In this document: positions 1 through 6,445 of the stretch, piece by piece
Layout of the letters: each line of letters begins with the position of its first letter
Position numbering within the stretch: position 1 is the stretch's first letter
Assembly: GCA_021823045.1 (NCBI GenBank)
Contig: JAKAPB010000010.1
Span: 1-13,481, forward strand
Length of the DNA stretch: 13,481 nucleotides
From: Actinomycetes bacterium
GTDB lineage: Bacteria > Actinomycetota > Acidimicrobiia > Acidimicrobiales > Acidimicrobiaceae
Reading direction: 5' to 3'
Made by a program: the position numbers and the translations under genes
The notes under the pieces: generated by a model
Databases searched by the model: none
What the model saw: the letters and a program-made list of their open reading frames with translations, nothing else
Told to the model about the DNA's origin: nothing

Positions 1-20
1 CTATTCTTTTAATGCGTTGT

Positions 21-95
21 GCCCGAGTAGCTCAGTGGTAGAGCAGCTCATTCGTAATGAGCAGGTCAGGGGTTCGAATCCCCTCTCGGGCTCCA
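21..95 (+). tRNA. tRNA-Thr (anticodon CGT)
   Basis: A full cloverleaf can be drawn. The acceptor stem pairs 21-27 with 85-91 perfectly. The D arm is 30-33/41-44. The anticodon stem is 46-50/58-62 with the 7-base loop TTCGTAA, so the anticodon is CGT at 53-55 and reads the Thr codon ACG. The T arm is 68-72/80-84 around TTCGAAT. The discriminator is T at 92 and CCA (93-95) is encoded in the DNA. Only 20 bases of upstream sequence are present; TAATGC at 10-15 could be a -10 element, but no -35 can be judged. No T-rich terminator follows before the sigma factor gene 48 bases downstream. Confidence 0.96.
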
Positions 96-142
96 GCCTA
101 AGTGGTGAAGTGCGCCGCTGACTCAGGGGGAGCTAGTCCCAA

Positions 143-712
143 GTGGCAGATCAGAGTAAGTTTCAAGAACAGGCCATGGTGTATGTCGATGCGCTGTATG
201 CCGCCGCGCTCAGGATGACGCGAAGTCACTCCGATGCCGAAGATCTCCTCCAGGAGACTTTCTTAAAGGCCTATAGGGGATATGGATCCTTCCAGGACGG
301 CACAAATTTGAAGGCCTGGCTCTATCGGATCCTAACCAACACCTATATCAACATCTACCGGGCGAAGAAGCGCAGGCCCGAGGAGTCAAATCTGGAAGAC
401 GTCGAGGACCTGTATATGTATAGGCGTCTCGGTGGTCTAGAAGCGGCTGCATACGGAAGGTCCGCCGAGGAAGAGGTGCTCGACTCCTTCACTGATCAAG
501 ACGTGAAGGATGCGATTGAGGCCCTTCCGGACCAGTTCAGAATCGCAGTTTTACTCTCAGATGTGGAGGGCTTTTCTTACAAGGAGATTTCGGAAATTAC
601 CGAAGTTCCGTTAGGAACTGTAATGAGTAGGCTACATCGCGGAAGAAGAGCGCTCCAAAAAGCGTTAGTTGACCTAGGTATGCGACGCAGGTTAGTCACA
701 GGGTCGAGGTAG
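143..712 (+). CDS. sigR: ECF sigma factor, SigR/SigH (redox/heat stress) type
   Basis: This is a group IV (ECF) RNA polymerase sigma factor of 189 residues. Region 2 (about residues 10-75) contains [10 protein letters not shown] at 31-40 and a stretch at 54-73 ([16 protein letters not shown] then NIYR) that is almost identical to what I recall of mycobacterial SigH and Streptomyces SigR. Region 4 (about 120-175) has [13 protein letters not shown] and [12 protein letters not shown], the helix-turn-helix that reads the -35 box. In known relatives this factor directs the response to disulfide stress and heat, and is held inactive by a zinc anti-sigma factor. The next gene is exactly that partner and overlaps by one base, which supports the call. 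The GTG start follows a GGGGGAG ribosome site (126-132) at a spacing of 10; the next in-frame ATG (176) would cut into region 2. No SigR-type promoter is visible in the 47 bases between the tRNA and this gene, so autoregulation is not shown here. Confidence 0.95.
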   Translation: MADQSKFQEQAMVYVDALYAAALRMTRSHSDAEDLLQETFLKAYRGYGSFQDGTNLKAWLYRILTNTYINIYRAKKRRPEESNLEDVEDLYMYRRLGGLEAAAYGRSAEEEVLDSFTDQDVKDAIEALPDQFRIAVLLSDVEGFSYKEISEITEVPLGTVMSRLHRGRRALQKALVDLGMRRRLVTGSR

Positions 713-972
713 TGGATCGGCATATGGAGCAGACGGATTTTTCTGGGGTGGACTGTAAAGAGTCAATAGCCCGGCTATATGAGTTTTTAGATAACGAACT
801 CTGTTCGACCGATCGGGCTGCGATCAAAAGGCACATTGAACACTGCTCGCCCTGTTTAGAAGCCTTTGAATTTGAAGCGGAGCTGAAGTCAATGATCAGG
901 TCTCGCCTGAAAAAAGAGGGTGTTCCCCACGAGCTGAAGGAGAAGATCAGAAGGGCTCTGGCTGCGGAGTAG
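712..972 (+). CDS. rsrA: RsrA/RshA-type zinc-binding redox anti-sigma factor
   Basis: A small (86 aa) cytoplasmic anti-sigma factor of the ZAS family, expected to bind and silence the upstream sigma factor and release it when its thiols are oxidised. It has the family signature H41-x3-C45-x2-C48 (HIEHCSPC) and an upstream Cys15 at the position of the redox-active Cys11 of Streptomyces RsrA, followed by YEFLDNEL, a segment well conserved in RsrA. Cys31 is an extra cysteine that I do not recall in the reference proteins. There is no membrane segment, fitting a soluble sensor. The GTG start shares its G with the sigma stop (TAGTG), so translation is probably coupled; AGGG at 700-703 gives a spacing of 8. 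An ATG at 724 would also keep every conserved residue. Confidence 0.92.
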   Translation: MDRHMEQTDFSGVDCKESIARLYEFLDNELCSTDRAAIKRHIEHCSPCLEAFEFEAELKSMIRSRLKKEGVPHELKEKIRRALAAE

Positions 973-1028
973 GCCGATTTCTTTCGGATGTGCCCTTCGG
1001 ATTTTAAACCCGCTTGCCGTCTTGGGCC

Positions 1029-1055
1029 GGGAATATTTCTGATTAAGCGTGAGTT
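1029..1055 (+). promoter_or_regulatory. SigR/SigH-type promoter for the 64-aa Cys/His protein
   Basis: GGGAAT (1029-1034), an 18-base spacer, then GTT (1053-1055). This matches exactly the SigR consensus known from Streptomyces coelicolor (GGAAT-N18-GTT), and the extra leading G matches the mycobacterial SigH box. It lies in the 92-base gap behind the SigR/RsrA pair. Transcription would begin roughly at 1061-1065, at or next to the ATG at 1065, so the message may be leaderless. The lack of a good ribosome site before 1065 agrees with that. Confidence 0.72.
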
Positions 1056-1064
1056 AGCATTAAT

Positions 1065-1259
1065 ATGAACACGAACGGAGACGTGGTCGGAGGTTCGGTG
1101 CTAACCGGATCTGGGCGACCATCTAAAGCGTACGCTAAAGATCGGATCTGCAACGAACCAAGTTGCGGTACCAAGCTGTCGATCTATAATCGCGGCAAAT
1201 ACTGTTATCACCATGAACCGCTGAGTATCCCGAGGACTAGGGGTAGGAAGATAGCCTAG
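1065..1259 (+). CDS. Small Cys/His (probable zinc-binding) protein, unknown function
   Basis: A 64-residue basic protein that I cannot name. The core (about 29-51) has C29-x4-C34-x12-C47-x2-H50 around the segment GTKLSIYNRGKYCYHH, which looks like a zinc knuckle or ribbon. The first 25 residues are Gly/Ser-rich and probably flexible; the C-terminal end (PRTRGRKIA) is basic and could touch nucleic acid or polymerase. The gene sits directly behind a sigma/anti-sigma redox pair and an exact SigR-type promoter, so it is probably a member of the disulfide-stress regulon whose metal site might itself sense thiol oxidation; that role is inference. The ATG lies where the promoter predicts the mRNA start, and only a weak GTGAG stands upstream. 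The stop is 32 bases before the metalloprotease start, so the same transcript probably runs on. Confidence 0.72.
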   Translation: MNTNGDVVGGSVLTGSGRPSKAYAKDRICNEPSCGTKLSIYNRGKYCYHHEPLSIPRTRGRKIA

Positions 1260-1260
1260 G

Positions 1261-1286
1261 CTCCCTGTAGGCTTAGTCCTAGGGAG
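1261..1286 (+). promoter_or_regulatory. Hairpin covering the ribosome site of the metalloprotease gene
   Basis: CTCCCT (1261-1266) can pair with AGGGAG (1281-1286), which is the Shine-Dalgarno sequence of the TTG-started gene at 1292. The 6-bp stem would hide the ribosome site. CCTAGG also occurs twice (1255-1260 and 1278-1283) and is self-complementary, giving a competing fold. Whether it regulates anything is inference. Confidence 0.3.
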
Positions 1287-1291
1287 GTAAG

Positions 1292-2338
1292 TTGGCTCAA
1301 TCAGTCTCTTGGTCCACTGCGTCTGCGGTAGCTAAGCAGATAGCGAAGAGGTTCCCCTCGATAACCAGCTCTGAGTTGGCCGAACTCAAGGACGACTTTG
1401 AGGAGCTTGTTCCTCAGGCTGAATCATTGGTGTCGGAGTTAACCGGCTTAACTTCGCCTTTTGCTGCCAAGGCGCTGGTAGTGGAGAGGTCAGGTTGGAT
1501 AGACGCCAGTCTCAAGAGTTACGAGCGGATCTTGGAATCGGTCAAGGGCGGAATTCTTAACGAGGCTCCGATCGTCGGGATGGAATATGTCGCTGGGGCC
1601 CAAGTCGGTGCGCTAATCGGTTACATATCTTCGAGGGTGCTCGGTCAGTACGATTTGATATTTGGTTCCTCGGAGGCCGAAACGGGAGGCTCGATCTATT
1701 TTGTCGGGTCTAATCTCGTCGCTTTGGAGAGGAACTTCGGCTTTCCTAAGAAGCAGTTTCGCCTGTGGGTCGCCCTGCATGAGATGACCCATCGCTTCCA
1801 ATTTGAAGCGATAAGTTGGCTGAAGCCGACATTTTCTGAACTCGTTTCGACGATGCTCGAGGTAAAGAGTCCGACGCCGTCAGAGTTTATCAACGTAGCA
1901 ATTCGGGTCTTCGACTCGATAAAGGATGGCAAGAATCCGATTCCACCTGGTGGGCTAGCTGAGTTGCTGGCTTCAAAAGAGCAGGCTGATGCGCTTGAGA
2001 AGATAACAGTGCTTATGTCAATAGCCGAAGGGCATGGGGATTGGGTAATGAATCGGGCTGCCAAGGAGGAGATTCCAGAGGCCTATCGTTTTCACTCGCT
2101 CCTCTCCACCAGGCGCACATCAGCGAGAGGAGTGGCCAAGGTGTTGGGTCAGCTCCTGGGGCTCGAGGCGAAGATGAGGCAGTACGAGGTTGGAGAGAAG
2201 TTTATTGAGGCCATCGAGGGCCAAAGGCCGGGGGCGATTAATGACCTTTTCGACGCTAGAGAGAATCTCCCCACTTTGGCCGAGCTAGCAGAACCTACTC
2301 TTTGGCTTTCTAGAGTAAAAGGGGTTGGGCTCAAATAA
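1292..2338 (+). CDS. DUF2342 (zincin_2) metalloprotease-like protein, F420-associated family
   Basis: A 348-residue protein of the actinobacterial DUF2342 family, which is often labelled zinc-dependent metalloprotease or 'coenzyme F420 biosynthesis associated' from gene distribution; its substrate is not known to me. The HEXXH zinc motif is HEMTH at 163-167 (in LHEMTHRFQFE), and E246 in SIAEGHGDWVMN is the likely third ligand. The flanking IYFVGSNL and SWLKPT segments also fit the family. There is no signal peptide or membrane segment, so it should be cytoplasmic. The TTG start is supported by GGGAGG (1282-1287) four bases upstream; a hairpin may mask this site. Its place directly before tilS and hpt is the same as in mycobacteria, which strengthens the family call. 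Length is normal. Confidence 0.88.
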   Translation: MAQSVSWSTASAVAKQIAKRFPSITSSELAELKDDFEELVPQAESLVSELTGLTSPFAAKALVVERSGWIDASLKSYERILESVKGGILNEAPIVGMEYVAGAQVGALIGYISSRVLGQYDLIFGSSEAETGGSIYFVGSNLVALERNFGFPKKQFRLWVALHEMTHRFQFEAISWLKPTFSELVSTMLEVKSPTPSEFINVAIRVFDSIKDGKNPIPPGGLAELLASKEQADALEKITVLMSIAEGHGDWVMNRAAKEEIPEAYRFHSLLSTRRTSARGVAKVLGQLLGLEAKMRQYEVGEKFIEAIEGQRPGAINDLFDARENLPTLAELAEPTLWLSRVKGVGLK

Positions 2339-2378
2339 CCGCCGTTACCCGGTTGGTTGTGCGGGCGGATAGAAGCTG

Positions 2379-3374
2379 GTGAGTATGTTCGGTCTTCGCC
2401 CATCTGAAGAGCCCCTGTGGTCGGTTCTCAATCGGGGCCTAAGCCGGGCTGGTATAGATATCCTGGAGATCCTTGGCCGTTGCAACTTCCCGCCTAGCAA
2501 GGGTGAAGATGGCACTTCGGCGCAGTACTACGACTGCGCAGTATCGGGGGGGCAGGACTCACTGAGCCTGGTAATCCTTGCAAAACTCAAAGGTCTGACC
2601 CCGCGTGCCCTCCACGTCGACCACGGAATCAGGGAAGGATCCTCGTCAGAAGGCCCACTTTTGAAGGAGATGCTCCTTCCATTTGGTATTCCGGTCTTCC
2701 AGTACAAGATCAAAGTCGAACAGGGCCCTAACCTTGAAGAACGTGCTCGTGAGATGAGGCGCCGAGTCCTTCCAGATGGCGTAGCGACCGGACACACCCT
2801 GGATGATCAAGCCGAAACGATGATGATAAACCTTCTCCGTGGTGCTGGACTAAAGGGACTCTCGGGGATGGAACCGTCATATCAAAAGCCCCTCTTAGGA
2901 CTTCGAAGATCCCAGACCAAGGCGGTCTGTGAAGCGATCGGTATTGAACCGATCATCGATCCTTCCAACCAAGATCCCAGGTTTTTAAGGAATAGGGTTA
3001 GGCATGAACTCCTCCCCTTGATGGCCGAGATAGCCAATAGGGACGTCTCGTCCATCATCGTCCGGCAGTCGCAGCTATTTCGTTCAGAAGACGCCTATCT
3101 GGCCTCCGCAGCTAAGTCCTTGTCGAGGCTGAGAACCGCCGATTTGAAGTCCCAAGATTTAGTCCTGCTACGCCGCTATGTGCGTATGGAAATCGAGAGG
3201 CTATGTAATCTTCGACTTGACCAGGCGACAACGGAGAGGGTGCTGAGCGTGCTTGTCGGGGAGAATCGAAGCGCTAACCTTCCCGGCGGATTTATCTTAA
3301 GGCGCCGGCAAAAGAGGTTCGAGATTCTAAATGAGCGGGGAAATCTGGTCTCGAACATCGGGGACTGGGAATAA
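2379..3374 (+). CDS. tilS: tRNA(Ile)-lysidine synthetase
   Basis: An ATP-dependent enzyme that adds lysine to C34 of the CAU anticodon of tRNA-Ile2, so that it reads AUA as Ile rather than AUG as Met; it is essential in most bacteria. The PP-loop ATP site is SGGQDS at 56-61. Other family marks are LHVDHGIRE (78-86), ATGHTLDDQAET (136-147) and FLRNRVRHELLP (202-213). At 331 residues it matches the shorter actinobacterial form with a reduced C-terminal part. About 50 residues precede the PP-loop, which is longer than usual. The GTG at 2379 and the ATG at 2385 are equally possible starts because neither has a strong ribosome site. The gap from the metalloprotease gene is 40 bases and contains an imperfect GC-rich hairpin without a T run. 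Confidence 0.95.
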   Translation: MSMFGLRPSEEPLWSVLNRGLSRAGIDILEILGRCNFPPSKGEDGTSAQYYDCAVSGGQDSLSLVILAKLKGLTPRALHVDHGIREGSSSEGPLLKEMLLPFGIPVFQYKIKVEQGPNLEERAREMRRRVLPDGVATGHTLDDQAETMMINLLRGAGLKGLSGMEPSYQKPLLGLRRSQTKAVCEAIGIEPIIDPSNQDPRFLRNRVRHELLPLMAEIANRDVSSIIVRQSQLFRSEDAYLASAAKSLSRLRTADLKSQDLVLLRRYVRMEIERLCNLRLDQATTERVLSVLVGENRSANLPGGFILRRRQKRFEILNERGNLVSNIGDWE

Positions 3375-3467
3375 GTTTAGAGATGCAGCAGGTATATCAC
3401 CCGTGGGCTCGTCCCATTCGGCGGCTTACTCTGTAAGAGGTAATTTGCGAACTATGGAGGCGGAAAA

Positions 3468-4013
3468 TTGGGCTGGCAGGACGATCCATCGCTTGGCAAG
3501 GTCGTGATCGACGAAAAGCAGCTTAATGAGAGAGTGGAACAGCTGGCGGCGCAGATCTCGATTGATTACGCCGGTAAGGCGGTTCTGTTGATTGGAGTCC
3601 TAAAGGGCGCAATTATGTTCATTTCCGACCTCGCAAGGGCGATCACCGTCCCAGTAGAGTTCGATTTCATGGCGGTGTCGTCCTATGGGAGTTCGACAAA
3701 GACCTCTGGGGTAGTCAGAATCATTAAGGACTTGGACGCTGATCTAAGCGGAAAACACGTCTTGATCGTTGAAGACATAGTCGATTCCGGACTGACGCTG
3801 AGTTACCTTATGCGGAATCTTTCTCAAAGGGGGCCTGCGTCGTTGGGCGTCGTAGCATTGCTGGTGAAAGTCGGCATCCAGTATGCCCCGCTAGACCTCA
3901 ACTACGTTGGTTTCGAAATTCCGCCCGAGTTCGTAGTGGGTTATGGGCTCGACGTCTCAGAACGATACAGGAATCTTCCCTTTATCGCAGAGTACATCGG
4001 GTCGGAGGAGTAG
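3468..4013 (+). CDS. hpt: Hypoxanthine(-guanine) phosphoribosyltransferase
   Basis: A purine salvage enzyme that makes IMP or GMP from hypoxanthine or guanine plus PRPP. The PRPP loop is VLIVEDIVDSGLT (98-110). LKG (45-47), the flexible-loop SSYG (71-74) and FVVGYGLD (155-162) are all present, with the C-terminal ERYRNLP that is typical of bacterial enzymes. The base-contacting lysine is retained (K134), but the surrounding segment reads LLVKVGIQ where relatives usually have LLDKP followed by Arg; this is a local deviation that may affect base preference. The TTG start has GGAGG at 3456-3460 with a spacing of 7. The 93-base gap upstream holds a small CTTAC/GTAAG hairpin (3425-3437) and a weak SigR-like box. 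In most actinobacteria ftsH follows this gene; here folE follows at once. Confidence 0.94.
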   Translation: MGWQDDPSLGKVVIDEKQLNERVEQLAAQISIDYAGKAVLLIGVLKGAIMFISDLARAITVPVEFDFMAVSSYGSSTKTSGVVRIIKDLDADLSGKHVLIVEDIVDSGLTLSYLMRNLSQRGPASLGVVALLVKVGIQYAPLDLNYVGFEIPPEFVVGYGLDVSERYRNLPFIAEYIGSEE

Positions 4014-4619
4014 GTGTCGACTTCGTCCAATGGTAACTTCGACCGGGTCGAGCTCGAGGCCACTATCAGAAAACTGATAGAACTCATTGGCGAGGATCCG
4101 GAGTCCATAGAGCTAAAGGCCACACCTAAGAGGGTGGCGGAGATGTACGAGGAGATCCTTTCCGGAAGGAACGTGGATCCCGCTGATATCCTTGCCGAGA
4201 CCTACGAAGCCGATCACGATGAGATGGTCATGGTTAGCGGGATCAGATTTAGCTCCATGTGTGAGCATCATCTGCTTCCCTTTTTCGGCGTGGCGCACGT
4301 CGCTTACATTCCAAACCTTTCTGGACGAATAGTCGGAATTTCGAAGTTAGCCAAGCTGGTAGAAGCCCTTGCGATGAGGCTCCAGGTCCAAGAGAGGATG
4401 ACTAAGGAGATAGCGGAGAGCATCGTAGCGCAGTTAAAGCCGCAGGGAGTAATGGTGGTGGTCGAGGCTGAGCACCTCTGCATGGCGATTAGAGGAGTTA
4501 AGTCGCCCGGTTCTAAGGTGGTGACTTCGAGCGTAAGGGGAAGGTTTAGGAAGGACCCCTTGACGAGATCTGAGGCACTACAACTCATCGGCAGAGAACG
4601 TGGCTGGGGGATGCCATGA
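4014..4619 (+). CDS. folE: GTP cyclohydrolase I (FolE1)
   Basis: The first step of folate synthesis: GTP to 7,8-dihydroneopterin triphosphate, by a cytoplasmic zinc enzyme. The zinc ligands are visible as C83 and H86 in SSMCEHHLLPFFG and C156 in HLCMAIRG. The motifs ATPKRVAEMY (36-45), GISKLAKLVEAL (108-119), QVQERMT and KVVTSSVRG are all canonical. At 201 residues it has normal length and is the zinc (type IA) rather than the IB form. The GTG start directly follows the hpt stop. Its ribosome site GGAGGAG (4004-4010) lies inside the hpt end, so the two are co-translated. The stop overlaps folP by four bases. Confidence 0.97.
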   Translation: MSTSSNGNFDRVELEATIRKLIELIGEDPESIELKATPKRVAEMYEEILSGRNVDPADILAETYEADHDEMVMVSGIRFSSMCEHHLLPFFGVAHVAYIPNLSGRIVGISKLAKLVEALAMRLQVQERMTKEIAESIVAQLKPQGVMVVVEAEHLCMAIRGVKSPGSKVVTSSVRGRFRKDPLTRSEALQLIGRERGWGMP

Positions 4620-5410
4620 TCCAAAGGGCAAAGATTATGGGCATCTTGAACGTTACCCCAGACTCTTTTTCCGATGGCGGGAACTACCTGAGGATGGAGA
4701 CGGCCATTGCTCGAGCTCAAGAGCTTATAAGTGAGGGTGCCGATATCATCGACGTGGGTGGGGAGTCAACACGACCTGGATCCGACGCAATCGACGTTGA
4801 AGAGGAGTTGAGGAGGGTGCTGCCGGTCATAAAGGAGATCTCCGCCTTTGCCCTAGTCTCAATCGACACCAAAAAAGCCGAGGTTGCTGCCTTGGCGGTC
4901 GAAAATGGAGCGAGGATTATAAATGATGTCTCTGCGAGCCTTGCCGAGACAGCGAGGGATACCGGGGCGCTGTGGATAGCAATGCATATGCAAGGTGAGC
5001 CCAAGACCATGCAACTAGAACCGCACTATGAGGACGTGGTTAGTGAGGTTCGAGATTATCTCGCTGCCAAGCTCGATTGGGCAAGGTCGATCGGCGTTAA
5101 GGAGACCTGGATAGACCCCGGCCTCGGTTTTGGAAAGACCAAAGAGCACAATATGGCCCTTCTTGGCGCAACTCGAACCTTTGTTGAACTCGGTGTTCCC
5201 GTTCTCATTGGGGCGTCTAGGAAGGGATTTTTGACCGAATTTATGGAGCCGGAGCTCCGATTATCCCCCCCTCAAGCAAAAGATAGGGTCTTCGAGAGCG
5301 TTCAAGCGGCACTGATGGCAGTGAAAGGCGGAGCAGGGATAGTCAGAGTGCACGATGTCAAGGCGACCAGAGTCGCATTGGATTCCTTCTATGAGGCTAA
5401 TGATGCCTGA
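4616..5410 (+). CDS. folP: Dihydropteroate synthase
   Basis: Condenses 6-hydroxymethyl-dihydropterin diphosphate with p-aminobenzoate to give dihydropteroate; this enzyme family is the sulfonamide target. All signatures are present: MGILNVTPDSFSDGG (8-22), DIIDVGGESTRPGS (43-56), the pterin-site residues N103 and D104, MHMQGEPKTMQ (123-133), DPGLGFGK (167-174), GASRKGF (199-205) and RVHDV (244-248). The length of 264 fits a single-domain enzyme. The ATG overlaps the folE stop (ATGA), so coupling is likely. It has the regular active-site residues, so it is the real synthase rather than the inactive FolP2-like paralogue known in mycobacteria. Confidence 0.97.
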   Translation: MIQRAKIMGILNVTPDSFSDGGNYLRMETAIARAQELISEGADIIDVGGESTRPGSDAIDVEEELRRVLPVIKEISAFALVSIDTKKAEVAALAVENGARIINDVSASLAETARDTGALWIAMHMQGEPKTMQLEPHYEDVVSEVRDYLAAKLDWARSIGVKETWIDPGLGFGKTKEHNMALLGATRTFVELGVPVLIGASRKGFLTEFMEPELRLSPPQAKDRVFESVQAALMAVKGGAGIVRVHDVKATRVALDSFYEANDA

Positions 5411-5448
5411 TTACTTCGGACATCTTGCTTTCTCATTTAACTACCAAG

Positions 5449-5847
5449 ATGCCTGAGAGCCTGGCGAGCATTCAAATCGAGATCAACAATCTTGAGATGA
5501 TGGTGCATATCGGTGTCGGCGAACAGGAGAGGTCTGAAGAGCAGCCGATAAGGTTTGACGTCGTACTGACCCTCGAGGGCAGGCTCGAAGAACGTAATGG
5601 CCCCTCGGACGAGCTTTCTTCTAGCGTCGACTACGTGGTGGTGTTGGAGATTGTCGATCGCCTGGTCAAGGTGGGACCTAGGAGAAGACTCCTAGAGACA
5701 CTGGCTAACGACATCGCTCGGAGTTGTTTAGCCCTTCCAAAGGTGGAGCGAGTGGAGGTCGCAGTTACCAAATTGCTCCCGCCGGTCCCATTTGATTTGC
5801 AGTCGGTATCGGCGAGGCTAAAGCTCGCAAAGCGGCCAGATGACTAG
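5449..5847 (+). CDS. folB: Dihydroneopterin aldolase
   Basis: Cleaves 7,8-dihydroneopterin to 6-hydroxymethyl-dihydropterin and glycolaldehyde, feeding FolK. The family pattern is clear: IEINNLEMMVHIGVGEQE near the start, QPIRFDVVLTLEG, a VDYVVVLEIV segment, LLETLANDIA with the pterin-binding Glu, and VEVAVTKLLPP with the catalytic Lys. The start is uncertain. The ATG at 5449 (132 aa) places the first beta strand as in relatives; a TTG at 5425 would add eight residues. Neither has a ribosome site, which is unusual in this otherwise well-marked cluster. The end overlaps folK by eight bases. Confidence 0.92.
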   Translation: MPESLASIQIEINNLEMMVHIGVGEQERSEEQPIRFDVVLTLEGRLEERNGPSDELSSSVDYVVVLEIVDRLVKVGPRRRLLETLANDIARSCLALPKVERVEVAVTKLLPPVPFDLQSVSARLKLAKRPDD

Positions 5848-6364
5848 CCAGAAGATTTACCGATGTCTGGTCGCAATTGGTTCAAATCTTGGCGACAGAG
5901 GCGGCTACGTCAAATTGGCGATAGCTGAGTTGGAGGAGATCTCCTCCTCCCTTGTGGTCTCGAATCTTTATGAGACTGATCCAGTTGGCGCGCCAGTCGA
6001 GCAGGGGAAGTACTTGAATCTCGTTGCCCTGCTTGGGACTTCGCTCGATCCGGATGCTCTGATCGAGCACCTTCTCGATATCGAAGCAAGAAACCAGAGG
6101 GTCAGGGGTGAGATAAATGCTGCTAGAACACTTGATCTCGACATATTGTACGTCTACGGAGTGAGATCGAAGTCCCTAAAGCTGATGCTTCCGCACCCTC
6201 GAATGGCCGAGAGGGCATTTGTTATTGCGCCACTGCTGGATGTCGATCCGGTGCTGGCATTCTCCGTCTCTCCCAAACTAGCAGACTCTATCCTCAGGCG
6301 GGATAAAGCGATCGGCAGGGAGGTAGCCGAGGGTGTCGTCTTCTTAGGACGCCACTATCTGTAG
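5840..6364 (+). CDS. folK: 6-hydroxymethyl-7,8-dihydropterin pyrophosphokinase
   Basis: Transfers pyrophosphate from ATP to 6-hydroxymethyl-dihydropterin, making the FolP substrate. The N-terminal VAIGSNLGDR (11-20), YETDPVG (44-50) and YLNLV, the metal-binding pair D99/D101 in ARTLDLDILY, and LPHPRMAERAFVIAPLLDVDP (117-137) are diagnostic. The usual GPR before TLDLD is replaced by AAR, which keeps the Arg. The length of 174 is normal. The ATG start lies inside the folB end (8-base overlap), so translation is coupled. This gene closes the folate block; an 81-base gap without a clear promoter or terminator follows. Confidence 0.96.
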   Translation: MTSQKIYRCLVAIGSNLGDRGGYVKLAIAELEEISSSLVVSNLYETDPVGAPVEQGKYLNLVALLGTSLDPDALIEHLLDIEARNQRVRGEINAARTLDLDILYVYGVRSKSLKLMLPHPRMAERAFVIAPLLDVDPVLAFSVSPKLADSILRRDKAIGREVAEGVVFLGRHYL

Positions 6365-6445
6365 CATTTCCGAGCACCTAACACGAAAGTTTGGTCCTAA
6401 TTCTTGGCTAGTTTGTTGCAAATAGGCGCGAGGTGAGGAGTCGAT

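Noticed and set aside
973..990. CCGA/TCGG hairpin after rsrA as a terminator
   Set aside because: Only four pairs and no T run; the repeated TTCGGAT nearby makes chance pairing likely.
1696..2064. Long antisense frame inside the metalloprotease gene, and similar frames inside the other genes
   Set aside because: They lie wholly within well-supported genes on the other strand, show no family motifs and are explained by codon bias.
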